A program made the position numbers and the translations under genes. Below, piece by piece: positions 21,290 to 32,925 of a stretch of DNA of 64,000 nt (its first letter is position 1; every line of letters starts with the position of its first letter). The stretch comes from Chinchilla lanigera. Lineage: Eukaryota; Chordata; Mammalia; Rodentia; Chinchillidae. A model generated the notes under the pieces. That model saw only the letters and a list, made by a program, of their open reading frames with translations. It made no database searches and was not told where the DNA came from. The stretch covers positions 266,161 to 330,160 of the forward strand of contig NW_004955502.1 in assembly GCF_000276665.1 (NCBI RefSeq), written 5' to 3'.

Positions 21290-22287
21290 AATACTGCCAC
21301 GGACAGTAATTTTCACAGGCTATATAACCTTCAGCATATTTACTGTTATTATTTACTGTTATTATTAGGTATTATGCTGTACACAATAGTGTGGGTTATA
21401 CTTTTCATGACTGGGAGAATGGTAGGTGTGTTTACATCAGCAAACACATGAATAACACCTCATGTGCCAGTGTTATGATGGCTACAGCTTCACTAAGCAA
21501 TTGGAATTTTTCAGCTCCATGACCAACTTACAGGATCACCATTATATATGCAGCCTGTTGTTGATCCAAAACCTCATTTTCTGGTGGATGACTATACTTT
21601 GTTTTAATTTCCATTTTAAACCATTCCATAGAGTAATATATGTATTTATTTAATATCTGCATAATAATTTAAAATGTTAGCTGGGCACATTGTCTTAAAC
21701 TTTTAACTCACATTCAGTGAAAGACCTCCTAGTTGAAAAGAAAGCTTCCTTGCACTTTTTAGATATTAGCATAGTGATACTTAAAAAGACTGTATAGAAC
21801 ACTCCCAAAGTGAAGTGTTCCTGGCTTGTTTCAGCTGAAAATGCCCCATCTGCCATGTGCTTGAACAGAATTCGTGTTGTGCTCACAAAATATGACAATA
21901 AGAAATGAAGTTCTTACATTCCAAAGTCATTAAAAGGGTGAAAAAAATGGCTTAAAGGTTTAAGGAAGTAAAGACGATGAAATGGTTATATTGAGAGATA
22001 TATGGTAGAAATACTAAAGAGCTACAGATGCCAAAGAGGGTCAAAAAGCAGCAGCATCATGGGGCTGTAAAAGGGAAGGGAATGTTAATTTAATGATGCT
22101 TTCATACAATCCCTATTGACTATCTATATGGTATATTCTTAATATGTATCCAGTATTGCATGCTTAGTTTATCACAGATCAGACATGCAACTTGCTCTTA
22201 GCTTATTCTAGCAAAAAATGTGAGTAATGGACATACACACCTTAAGTATATGATGTAAAGTGACAACACCATGTGTTAATAGCTTGG

Positions 22288-22455
22288 GGTGCTGGATGTG
22301 GGGGCACACGCTGGTAATCCCAGTACTAGTAAGGCTGTGGCAGGAAGCTCAAGAGTTCGAGTACAGCCAGAGCTATGTAGTGAGTACCAGGTCAGCCTGG
22401 ACTACAGAATAAGATGCTTCCTCAAAAGCAAAACAAACAAACAAACAAACAAACC
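22288..22455 (+). repeat. B1 SINE with (AAAC)n tail
   Basis: GCTGGATGTGGGGGCACACG head, GTCAGCCTGGACTACAGAAT, then about six CAAA units. Confidence 0.85.
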
Positions 22456-22616
22456 AGTGTTCTAGAAAGCTGAGGCCAGGATTGCAAGTTTTCAGGATTG
22501 CAAGTTTGAGCCCAGCTTGGGGAATTTAGCAAGACCAAGTCTGAAAATAAAAGGTCAAAAATGAGCTGGGGCTGTAGCTCAGTGCAGAGGTGCTGAGTTC
22601 AATCCCTAGTACCAGT
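22456..22616 (+). repeat. B1-ID dimeric SINE
   Basis: GCTGAGGCCAGGATTGCAAG with a short local duplication, GAGCCCAGCTTGGGGAATTT, then GAGCTGGGGCTGTAGCTCAG and CCTAGTACC. Confidence 0.8.
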
Positions 22617-23175
22617 GAACAAAAAAATGCTCTAGAGAAAGGATAAAGATAGGGCAATGTGACAGCTGTGTTATGTACTCCATGACAATGGGATGGAAGA
22701 AAACATACAGTCCAGTCGCTGCAGCTGACAAACATGGGCCAGAAGATAAGGAAACGCTGTGGAATGTTGCTAGCGAAACAATCATGGACAGGCAACCGTT
22801 CAGTTTTGGTAAGAGACCCTGCCTCCTCCCAGCGCTTCTACTATAGCACAGTGAACAAGACCTCTCCTTGGCCCACTCCAAGCCAGGATAATCCAAGAGA
22901 ACCTGAGGAGAAAAAATAATACTCCTGTAAATGTTCAAATGAGAAAGGGAACGAGGGAGGGAGGCTGGGGCAGGAAAGAAGGGACAAGAAAATAATAGAA
23001 TAGAAAGAAAAATGGAAGCAAAGCTTTTGTAAATAAGGAGGGGAAGAGGGGTTAAAGGGAGGGTAGGGGAATGGAAAAAAAGAAGAATCAAGATATTCCA
23101 TGTACAGATACAGATTATCCGTGACGAATGTGATCACTGCATATATGTACAATGTACCAATAAAATAAAAAGTAA
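22617..23175 (+). mobile_element. L1 3' end (5'-truncated)
   Basis: The 3' portion (about 22960-23175) matches the L1 3' UTR at 40.8-41.0 kb: GGGTTAAAGGGAGGG, AAGAAGAATCAAGATATTCC, GTACCAATAAAAT. The portion before it is purine-rich and is assigned less surely. A 161-codon frame on the opposite strand is a shadow of the purine-rich tract. Confidence 0.6.
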
Positions 23176-23492
23176 AAAGAAATACTGTTTAACAAAACTA
23201 TACACAAGATTTAATATTCAATATTAAAATAAAGGTTGGTCTGTTTTGGTGACTTTGACCTGAAGACTGAGACAGGGGCCCATTTTTCACGCTTGCCTCT
23301 TCTATGTGGGTTTGAGAGTCAACAGTCCCACACCCTCAACTTGCTTTGCTCTCTGACCCTCGGAATTGATTGGGAGCCTGAGCCAGTGGGCAGATAAAGG
23401 AAGTAGGTGATGGGGCAGAGAGGACAGAGGAGTGGGGGTGAAGTTTGTTGGATCCTAAGGGAGGGCGAGGATGAAAGTGGGAAAACACTGAA

Positions 23493-23580
23493 GAGGCTGA
23501 GGCTGGAGGGTCAGGGGTCTCGGCCCAGCCTGGGATGCACAGTAAATTCAAAGTCAGCCTGGATTACAGTGAGACACTGG
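23493..23580 (+). repeat. B1 fragment
   Basis: AGGCTGAGGCTGGAGG, CGGCCCAGCCTGGGATGCAC, GTCAGCCTGGATTACAGTGA; both ends missing. Confidence 0.7.
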
Positions 23581-23944
23581 GCGGATGGGGTGGCCAGGGT
23601 AGGAGGGAAGACAGGGAAGCAGGGAGGGAGGAGGAGAAGGCCAGTTTAGTGCTAACCTGCTACAGACTCAGGGTGCCCGGACGGATAAGAACTCATCTCC
23701 CAGCAGGAGGGTTTCATCCTTTCTCCAAAAGATTTTCTTTCTGGAAATGCTCAACTCGCTCTGCCTTCCAAAGACTGGGAATGCAGCTCACGTCTTCATA
23801 TTTTATGGCACCATTAATTGCAGTGAATTATTTTGGAGGACTTTTAAAGTAATGATGAGGAGGGCTCTGGCCGCACGAACTGTTCAGTGTACACCCTGCT
23901 GTCCTTGGAGCGACCAGAGCTCCTGAGCACACTCCACAGCCTGC

Positions 23945-23958
23945 CCACGAGAGGGAGC
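23945..23958 (+). promoter_or_regulatory. CTCF-like motif (weaker)
   Basis: CCACGAGAGGGAGC resembles the CTCF core CCACNAGRGGGCGC with about one or two mismatches, in non-repetitive sequence. Occupancy cannot be judged from sequence. Confidence 0.3.
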
Positions 23959-24332
23959 AGAGTGGAAATCAGTCAGGACGTGTTAAGACGTTGCCAAAAC
24001 AATAGTTTGAGGGTAAATCAAACAGCTGCTTTACTGTATAGAAAGCTGGGTTTGGAAGGAGAAGATGCGATGGTGTTGGGTGATACAGAAAAAGCTTCAC
24101 AAATTTGAGACCAGTTCCAGAACTGAGACCGAGGAAAGATATGCAGGTTCTGAAGTTAGGCATACCACATGCAGTCAGCTGCACATTGCTTTACAGCTCC
24201 CTCTAAATTATAACGGGAACTGTTGAAGGAAGGTAAGGGTAATAAGCAAATTCAATAATTGTGGATATGGTGGCCATGTATCTGTTTATGTCCTTTCTTT
24301 CATTTCTGGTTTTTTATTTGCTTTTGCTTTTC

Positions 24333-24513
24333 CCAGTACTGGGGATCAAGTCCAGGGGCACACACACACTAGGCAAGTGTTCTACCCCTGAACTATATAC
24401 TCAAATTTTTATAATTTTTATTGGAGCTAGTCCTGCTAAGTTGCTTACATTGTATTCAAACTGGTGATCCTCCTGTCTCAACCTCCCCAGTAACTGGAAG
24501 TACAGATGTGGCC
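24333..24513 (-). repeat. B1-ID dimeric SINE (old)
   Basis: Plus-strand CCCAGTACTGGGGATCAAGT, CTACCCCTGAACTATATAC, then B1 body reversed ending TACAGATGTGGCCA. Confidence 0.75.
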
Positions 24514-25051
24514 AGTCTGTTAACCATCTCGTGCAGATAGGACTCTGTATTTGCTAGCAGGGACTCAAACTACTGGCTTCATAAAATGCAGTAATAACCA
24601 AGATCTATAGTTCAACAAATTATCATACTTGTTTTATTTATTTTAATTTAAAAATAAGATCACAGCTGAACTGATTTAATAAATACTAATATAGTATATT
24701 ACAGTGTTTGTAGGCATATTTCTTTAATTTTGTCACTAAACATTGAAAGTTTCAGGCATTCTACTAAATTTAAGGTGTCGTCACACTAATTGTAGTTCTC
24801 CCCTAAACCTCAAACCACTTTTCAGTCTGTATTTGATAAATCTCACCTTGGAGGTAGGTGAGATTTGGAAGATATGCTTGACCCTGAGCACTGGGCTTGT
24901 GCTTCCTGGCTATGCCGAGAATCCAAGGCTCACACACTTTCCTACCTGGGACTTCTCTCAGGTGTTCACTGTGTTTGCAGAGGGATGAGGAAATGCCTCC
25001 TGCAGAAGAAAAAGCAGCTTTGTTGCCTGCTTACTACAGTAAAGGGGAGAC

Positions 25052-25136
25052 AGCGGCTGAGGGTGTAGCTCAGTGGTAGAGCATTGCCTACTATATGTGG
25101 GGACCCTGGATTGATCCCCAGCAATGCAAAAAAAAA
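25052..25136 (+). repeat. ID SINE, older subfamily
   Basis: GGCTGAGGGTGTAGCTCAGT, GGTAGAGCATTGCC, GATCCCCAGCAATGC, A-rich tail. Closer to the general rodent ID/BC1 consensus than to the GGTACC subfamily. Confidence 0.8.
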
Positions 25137-25482
25137 TTTAAAAATTATCTGCTGTGGCCTCCCAAAGGTGGTGTCATGTGTGGAAAACTCTTGGTTGGAT
25201 CCCCAGAACCCTCACACAAAAGATGAATTCCCTAAGCTCTAGTGCAGTATAAGCTCTGCATGCATAGCATCTCTCTGAGGTTTTTTCTGCTTACTGTTCT
25301 AAGGGAGAGAGTCCTTTCTCTCTGACCCTCAGGCCTTGTGTCTTCCACCAGTAACAAAAAACAATAATATTCTAACTTATTACTTTCTAAGAAGGGTTAT
25401 ATCAAGCCTCAAACCCTGTAAGTAAGGAGCTATCAAACCATAATCGCTATTTTGCTAATCTCTTTCCAAGACCTCAAGTCAC

Positions 25483-25576
25483 GGGGCTGGGGATTTAGCT
25501 CAGTGGCAAAGCGCCTGTCTGGCATGCGCAAGGTCGTGAGTTCAGTTCCTGGTACCGGAGAAAAACCAAAAAAAAA
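25483..25576 (+). repeat. ID SINE with perfect 15-bp TSD
   Basis: Near-consensus copy; AAGACCTCAAGTCAC at 25468-25482 and 25577-25591. Confidence 0.96.
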
Positions 25577-25765
25577 AAGACCTCAAGTCACAAACACCAG
25601 TACTGTGCTTCTCAATTGTGAATGCACTTCAGGGAAGGATCACAAAGTTGCAATGCTTTATTCAGTGACTCTATGTCTCATGTCCTGGAATAAGCACAAG
25701 TAGTTTCCACTATTTGTATTTCACAGATGAAAAGACTAAGTCTCACAGGGCTTAACAACCTTCTG

Positions 25766-26127
25766 GTATCAAGTGCTCTGAAATGTCCCCCCAAGTCCCA
25801 TGTGTTTGGTGGATGACTGGCTCCTGGGACGCCATACTCTTGGCAGGTTCATCCATCGTTGGGCTCCTGGCAGCTTACACTGTTGAGGTAGAGCCTGACT
25901 GGAGGTGGTTACTCGGGCATGACCCCGTGACCTGGAAAGGTACATTCCTGTCCCCTTCTCTCTGCTCCCTGGCTGCCGGGGTAAACAGCCTTCCTCTGCC
26001 TGCCCTTTCCCTATGCCATTCCAGGTTAGGGTTGGGACTGAACCAATAAGCCGAAGTAACTCTCTCCTCCTTTAAGCTGTGAGCTGTGAGAGTATTTTGT
26101 CCCAGAGATACGAAAGGGACAATGACA
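25766..26127 (+). mobile_element. MaLR-type solo LTR
   Basis: CTCTGAAATGTCCCCCCAAG near the start and AGTATTTTGTCCCAGAGATA...GACAATGACA at the end follow the MaLR LTR plan. A short ORF (88 codons) inside has no match that I recognise. Confidence 0.65.
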
Positions 26128-27534
26128 CCTCCCAAACTCACACTATTTGTTAGCAGTGCAGTAAGTTCCTAGCTGTCAATTTTCATGACTCCAAGATCCA
26201 TGGCATTAATATGTATCTGCCATATATTTCCAACAGAAAAGTAGAAAAAGGTATTACACATTAACTGAATCAATACTGTATTTATGGTTCTATGAGGTAT
26301 AAGCTTAGAAATTACTTTGCAATGTCTATTTGGGATAGTTATGCCAAAAGTGTGAACAAATAATTTTATTTTTTAAAAAAGGCTTGTTTTTGTTAATTGT
26401 TTTAAAACATATTGGAACATTGAGTGCACTCAGACCTAGGACTTGTTCTAGTGGACAGGAAAAGATGGTGGAGAATGTACATTTAATTGATGACTGGAAC
26501 CTAAAAACATTCATTAGCTTTGTACCTTAGAAATTGAGAACATAGCCTACTGTTCTGCCCGAGCTCACCTGAGACATAAGTTAAATGTGTTCTCATCAAA
26601 TTTCCCTGGAGGTTGTGCTTCAAGTCTTGGTTACCATAGCAATGGAAAATGCGTTCATCACATTTTATTGTGCAAGTTTAATCAGCTCTCTCACTGGAGG
26701 GAGTTCCAACAGGATCGCACTCCCGTCTTGTTCATTTTTCTAGTGTTACTTTGTGTTAGATAGGTTTATTTCTTCTTTCTCTGTTCTTGCTTTTTAGAAA
26801 ACATAATACAATATTCTCCAAATACTAAAAATATGACAGGAAGAGTCCCTTCATTAAATGCAAGCCTTCATTTTCTGATTCATTACATCATTGGTTTCAT
26901 TCACTGCAAGGTCAGTGAATTTCAAGCAGAAGCCTGAAAAGCACAAATTTTATAACTTAATATAGGATGACTGAGAAACATTATAAAAAGTAGAGCAGCC
27001 AGTAGCAGTACCAATTATTATATCTCCTTCTAATATTTATCACCTTAGAATTTCAATTTAATTATCATTGCAAAGAAAATTTATAATTTAAGAAAATAAT
27101 TAAATATGTAGGTAAAAAACATTTACTAAGTTAAAGTCATTTTATGATCCATGTGCTTAACACTAGTATCTGGGGTAGATAACTCTTGTGAATTCAAAAT
27201 AAGTCAGCATTCTTAGCTTCAGAAATTCATATTTGAAAAATAGTATACCAGGAAAGACTAAAACTTTAAACAACATCTCTAAAAACCATTAAGTTAGCAA
27301 ATTGATGTTTATATGTTGAGTTGTTTGTTTAAGACAAATAACCAAATATTTGAACCATCCTGCTGATTGCAATGTGAATATATTTTCTTTTTAGAATATA
27401 TGTTATGGCTTATGTCTCAATGTTTCCCCCAAAGCCTCATGTGGTCATAGGTAGGGTTTTGTATATAAAACAATCATATAAAACATTCAAGCCTCAGAAA
27501 ATGCTTTGTTTTGCCCTCTATTAAAAGCATATAA
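26128..27534. other. intergenic, no gene seen
   Basis: Strongly AT-rich single-copy-looking sequence; no repeat family or long frame recognised. Confidence 0.55.
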
Positions 27535-27701
27535 TGCCATTTGTGGTGATTCATGCCTGTAATCTCAGCACTCAGGAGACTGAGGCCAGAAGATGGTAAG
27601 TTCAAAGCCAGTCTGGACCGTGTAGCTAGGCATGCAGTGGTAGAATGCTTGCCTAGCAAAAACAAGGCCCTGATTCCGTCCCTAACACTGAGAAGAAAAG
27701 A
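27535..27701 (+). repeat. B1-ID dimeric SINE
   Basis: TGTGGTGATTCATGCCTGTA head, GTCTGGACCGTGTAGC, then GCAGTGGTAGAATGCTTGCC and GTCCCTAACAC. Confidence 0.8.
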
Positions 27702-27780
27702 AAATAGAAAGCAATAACTAGAGAAACTCTGTTCTAGTTTCAAATGATGTGATATGCTAGGTTTGCTTAGGGTTTGTGCT

Positions 27781-28135
27781 AATGAGGTTTACCTCACTGT
27801 AACAAAATACCTGAAAAACAGCTCACAGGAGGAGTAATTTTTTTTGACTCCTGGTTTCAGAGGTGAAGCCTGTGGTGGACAGGTCCTTTGCTTTTAGGTC
27901 TGTGGTGCAGCAGAACTATCATGGTAGGGAAAGGATCTCAATTTATGGCAGCTAGGAAGGGGAGAAAGACAGACAGAGGAGATGGGCCAGGGACAAAGGC
28001 ACGGTCCCAGTGACCACCTTCCTCCAACAAGACTCTGCTGCTAAAGTTTCCACAGCTCCCTGTAGCACCCTCAGATTGGTACCAAGCTTTCTGCAGGTGA
28101 GATTTTGGGGGACATTTAAGATCTAAGCCACAACA
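27781..28135 (-). mobile_element. MaLR-type solo LTR
   Basis: Reverse complement begins TGTTGTGGCTTAGATC and ends in the GTATTTTGTTACAGTGAG region, matching the MaLR copies elsewhere in the window. Confidence 0.75.
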
Positions 28136-28138
28136 GTA

Positions 28139-28693
28139 CAGTGGCACCTCAGTTGTTGAACTCAATTCATTCCAAATTCATGTTCAAATACCAAAAAGTT
28201 CAAGAACTGAGCAGGTTTTTCCCATAAGAAACAATGGAAAACCAAATAATTGGTTCTGAGGCCCAAAATTTACACTTATAAATACATTTTCCCAGGACTT
28301 TAACAATTTTGCAATGGTTTCTTGCTTTAATTGTATTGTGATTCTCAGTTTTCCTCTTTGCTGATGATATCACTAACTTCCTTTGGAGCCATGGTTACCA
28401 TATTTTATGTAAATGAAGCACACACACAAAAAAAGACAAATATTTGAATGCAGTAACACAAGCACTGTGTGTTGTTTGGGCATGAGCGTCGCTCAGACTG
28501 AAGCATCAGCTCTTTGTGTTTGAGGCCAGATGCGACGCCTGACTCACTCTTGGCCCATACAGGTTCTTTCAAGTCAGATTTCAGTTTGACTATCTAGCAA
28601 AGTTCCAAAAACCAAGCACATTCTTTTCAAACTTTGCTGTTCAAGTGATGGAAAGTTTGGGCTTGGAGTCATTTGGCAATTGAGGTATCTCTG
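28139..28693. mobile_element. Tigger-type MITE, 555 bp
   Basis: Starts CAGTGGCACCTCAGTTG and ends CAATTGAGGTATCTCTG, an imperfect terminal inverted repeat of the pogo/Tigger type, with TA immediately before and TG (mutated TA) after. CCCATAAGAAACAATGGAAA next to the left end is also characteristic. Too short to encode a transposase. Confidence 0.8.
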
Positions 28694-28826
28694 TGACAGA
28701 TTCATTTGCTGTATATGCACATAGTTATTACTTCTTCCTTCCTGTGTAAACTTCTTTAAAAACCAAGGGGTATTTTCTTTTAGAATTTTAAAAAGAACTT
28801 TATTGGATGGAAATTTGCATATTTTA

Positions 28827-29227
28827 TGTCTTAATTACTTTTCTTGTTGCTGAGACAAAATACCCAACACCCGAAGTTAAAGGAGGGAAGTTTGTTTAAC
28901 TCACAAGTTTGTAGTGAGTTTCAGTCCGTAATCAGCTGGCTCCAAGGCAGGAAGGCACATGACTGAGGGGCAACCATTCATGGTGGTGGAGGACAGCAAA
29001 AGCAACAAGGGACCTTAACACCATCTTTCTGCCCCTTTCGTACTCTAAGGCTACCAGGATTACGGCAGTGCCGAACCAATCAGTGGACCAATTTACTAAT
29101 CACACACCTTTAATCCCAGCATTGCACACGTGAATCAACCACATACTCTAGATTCAGCCACCTGTGAAAAAGCTCCACTTATGACCATGTGAGGCTTTGG
29201 GGGGACATCTAAACACAAGCCATGACA
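28827..29227 (-). mobile_element. MaLR-type solo LTR
   Basis: Reverse complement runs TGTCATGGCTTGTG...ATTAAGACA with the conserved GGTATTTTGTCTCAGCAACA-type end. Confidence 0.8.
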
Positions 29228-29239
29228 CTACACAATTTA

Positions 29240-31075
29240 CAAACAAAGTGTCTGATTCAGTAGATTTTAGCATGTTGACAGAGTTGTTCAACCATGACCA
29301 TAATCAAATTTTGATCATTTTTCTTATCCCAAAATAAAACACTATCCACTAGCTAGCCTCTCCCAGTTCTTCCCCTCTAAATCTAGAAAACCACTGAGCT
29401 ACTCTCTATCTTCATAGGTTTTTCCTATATGAGGAATTTATTTTCTTAATTCAATATATGCCATGCTCATAGCAACAATAAAGATCTTAAAATATCCAAA
29501 GAAATGGAAATCCTGAGAAGTGAGCTTTCACACCATACTGGAGTGAAAATAGAAACTGACAGTAGAAACATACTTAGAATACAATAATTTATCTCACTTT
29601 TACCTATTATCTTTTTAAATTTCATATGTTATATATAAACTTTTTCATAACTAGCTTGTGTGTCTGATTTACTTCACTTAACATTATGGTTTCAAAGTGC
29701 ACTTTCCTATAAATGCCTCACATTTACCTTTCCTTACAACAATTTATACATCACTGTGGTATAATGTTTTTAACTCATTTGGGAAGATACCTGAAAGGGG
29801 AATAGTTGGGTCAAAAGGAATTTCTATTTTTAGGTTTTTGAGGAATCTCCGTATTCATTTCCATAGTAGTTGTATCAGTTTACAACCCCACCAACAAGAA
29901 AGAAGGGTTGTTTGTTTTTGGTTGTTGATGGTGCTTTTGCCATTACCATGCTGTTTTTATTTCTGTCAAGTCATTGTCCTATTGTAATATAACTTGAAGT
30001 CTGGGACTGTGAAGTCCCCTGCCTTGACCTTGTTGCCCAAAATTGCTTTTGCTATTCTAGGTTTCTTCTGCTTCCATATGAAGTTTAGGATGGTTTTCTC
30101 CCGTTCTGTAAGAAATATTATTCTTATTTTGACTGGGATTGCATTAAATCTATATATATAACAGTTTTGGAAGTATGGCCACTTTAACCATATTTGTTCC
30201 TGAACAGGGGATATTGTTCCATTTTTGATATCCTCTTTGACATTTTTTTTCAGAGTTTTATACTTTTCATTGCAGAGGTCTTTCGTTTCCTTGGTTAGAT
30301 TAATTCCTAAAAAAATTTTTTTATGCTATTGTGAAAGATATTGTTTCTCTGATTTCCCTCTCAGTAAGTGTATTATTGGTGTATAGGACTGCTATTGGTT
30401 TTTGAGTGTTGACTTTTTTTTTCTTTTTGAGACAGGGTCTCACAATGTAGTTCATGCTCACTATGTAGTTCAGGCTGGCTCCAGCTGGCCTGGAGCTCAC
30501 AGACATCCTGTGGCTGTGATACCAGCCTCTTGAGTGCTGGGATTACAGGCGTGTATCATCACACCTGGCAAGTTTTGATTTTATATCTTGCTACACTCTT
30601 GAATTTGGTTATTAGTTCTAGGAGTCTTTTGTTGATCCTTTTATATAGAGGATCATGTCATCTGCAAATAATGATAATGTAACTTCTTTCCCTATCAATA
30701 TCCCTTTTATTTCTTTCTCTTGTCTAACTGCTCTGGCTATTATTTTGAGAACTAAAATGGTGATAGTGAACATCTTTGTCTTGTTCTTGATTTTAGAGAG
30801 AAATACTTTAGCTTCTCTCTACTAAGTATGATTTTGGGTGTTGGTTTGTCATAAATAGCTTTTATCAGATTAAAATTAAGGACCTCTATTCCTATTTTCC
30901 TCAGAGTTTTTATCAGGAATGGATGCTGAATTTTATAAAATGCTTTTTATGAATCTTTTGAGATAATCATATGTTTTTTTCTTCTATTTATGTGATGAAT
31001 TATATTTATTGATATATATAAATTAAACCATCCCTACATTCCTGGAATGAATCCTACTTGGCAAATTTCTAATTG
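29240..31075 (-). mobile_element. L1 fragment, 3' half
   Basis: Antisense L1M-like 3' UTR (TTGTTCAACCATGACCATAA), then ORF2 pieces read on the minus strand: the end of ORF2 near 29.8 kb, and the polymerase YADD-region counterpart near 30.66 kb (CATGTCATCTGCAAATAATG on plus). Internal deletions and many stops. It abuts a plus-strand L1 5' half at about 31075. Confidence 0.85.
30412..30570 (-). repeat. B1 SINE within L1
   Basis: TTTTTGAGACAGGGTCTCAC on the tail side, with GCCAGGTGTGATGATACACG as the minus-strand head. Confidence 0.93.
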
Positions 31076-32562
31076 AAAGAATAGCTGAGGAGGTTAGAAA
31101 GTAGTTCAAGGAAGTACTCAGTCAGATTGCAGAAGATATAACTAAACAGATAATAGAAATAAAAACCAAAAAAATGCAGACGCTTTCAGAAAACAATAAT
31201 GAAAAACTTGATGAGGTAAACAAAAAAGTAAAACAAGAATGATCTATTTACCAAAGAATTAGAGTCCACGAAAATGTTTCAATCAGAAATCTAAGAGAAT
31301 AAAAATCATGCCAAAAGTATGGCAGTGAAACTGACCAGTGTGAGCACAGACTCTCAGATGTGGAAGACAAAAATACATTCAAAGACAAAGTACTCAAAGA
31401 TGTTAAAAACAAGAGAGGATCAAAAATGGATACAAAAATTGCTTTATGATATAAAAAAAGACTAAGAATAACTGGAATAAGTGAAAAATTAGAAGATAAC
31501 ACAAATAAAAAACCAGTGCACAGAAATAATGGCAGAAAAATTCCAAGATATAGGGAAAGAAATAAACATAGACACAAGTGAAGCATATAGAACCTTGCTC
31601 AAATAGCCATAACCAGAAGAGAACCTCTGCAAGACACAGGGACAAAATCTTAAAAGTTGTTAGAGAAAGGCAATGACTCACATATAAAGGCAAACTGATA
31701 AGAATCATAGAAGAGCTTCTCTGTAATAACTCTCAGTGTGAATGCTCTCAAGTTCCCACTAAAAAGACGTAAACGGGAAGCATGCCTCAAGAAACAGAAT
31801 GCAACAATATTCAGTGTGCAAAAAACACATTAATTGAAAATTAATTCAAAAAGATACTCAGAGATTAAAACGTCAAAGGAATGAAAATAATATTTAATGC
31901 AAGAGAAACCTGGAAAAAACACAGGAGCTGTTATTCTAATAACAAACAAAGTGGATTTCAAGCCAAGACTGATTAGAAGAGATAAAAAACTCACTACACA
32001 CTGATTAAGGGAACAGCTCAGTGGGAAGAGTTAACAATTATATACACACAAAATCCTGACACAACCAACTTCATAAAACAAATGGACTAATGGACATGAG
32101 AAATCAGATACAACTGTAATGGGGGATCTCAACACCTCACTGTCACAGAGAGGCAAATCAACTAGGCAAAAATTCAACAAAGAAAGTCCAGGGATGAATG
32201 AAACCTTCAAACAAATGGATTTGGTAGATACTTACAGAGTGTTCCACCCAACAACAGAATACACATTCTTCTCAGCAGCACATGGGACTTTCTCCAAAAT
32301 AGATCATATAGCACTAGCCCACAGAGCATGCTTAAGTAAATGCAAAAGATTTGAAATATCCTACACAAATATCAGACCAGATATTTGCAGTGAGACTAGA
32401 AATCAATGCAAAAGACCACAGAAACTATGCAAACACATGGCAAATAATACCCTCTTGAATAACCAATGGGCCACAGATGAAATAACAGAAGAAATTAAGC
32501 AGTTTCTGCAATCAAATAATAATGCCAGTATGACATACAGGAGCCTATGGGACATAGTGGAA

Positions 32563-32925
32563 GTCTTAGTTTATACCAGTGTCTTTGTTACTTTTCTCTT
32601 GTTGCTGGGACAAAATATCTGATGCCCAAAATGAAGGAAGGAAAGGTTTATTTAGCTTACAGTTTGTGGAGGTTTCAGTCCATACTTGGCTGGTTCCACG
32701 GCAGAGTGGCACATGGCAGAGGGCAACAGTTCATGGCAGTGGAACAGCAAAGCAACAAGAGCAAAAGAGGGGAGTGGTGGCAAGCAGCCTCTTGCTCTCC
32801 CTTACAGATGCAAACTATCCACCCCAGGGCAGGTGTAGCACTCACACCCAATCAATCAAAACTGTGAAAGCCCACCCCATGACTGCATGAGGATTTGGGG
32901 AGACATGTAGACACAAACCATAACA
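32563..32925 (-). mobile_element. MaLR provirus 3' LTR
   Basis: Reverse complement begins TGTTATGGTTTGTGTC and ends near CTAAGAC. The purine-rich tract AGGGGTGGAA precedes it on the minus strand, as expected for plus-strand priming. Confidence 0.85.

Noticed and set aside
22606..23091. 161-codon minus-strand frame
   Set aside because: Low-complexity Ser/Leu/Phe/Pro product, antisense to a purine-rich L1 3' UTR.
31248..31708. Two overlapping minus-strand frames of 101-112 codons
   Set aside because: Hydrophobic shadows opposite the L1 ORF1 sequence on the plus strand.
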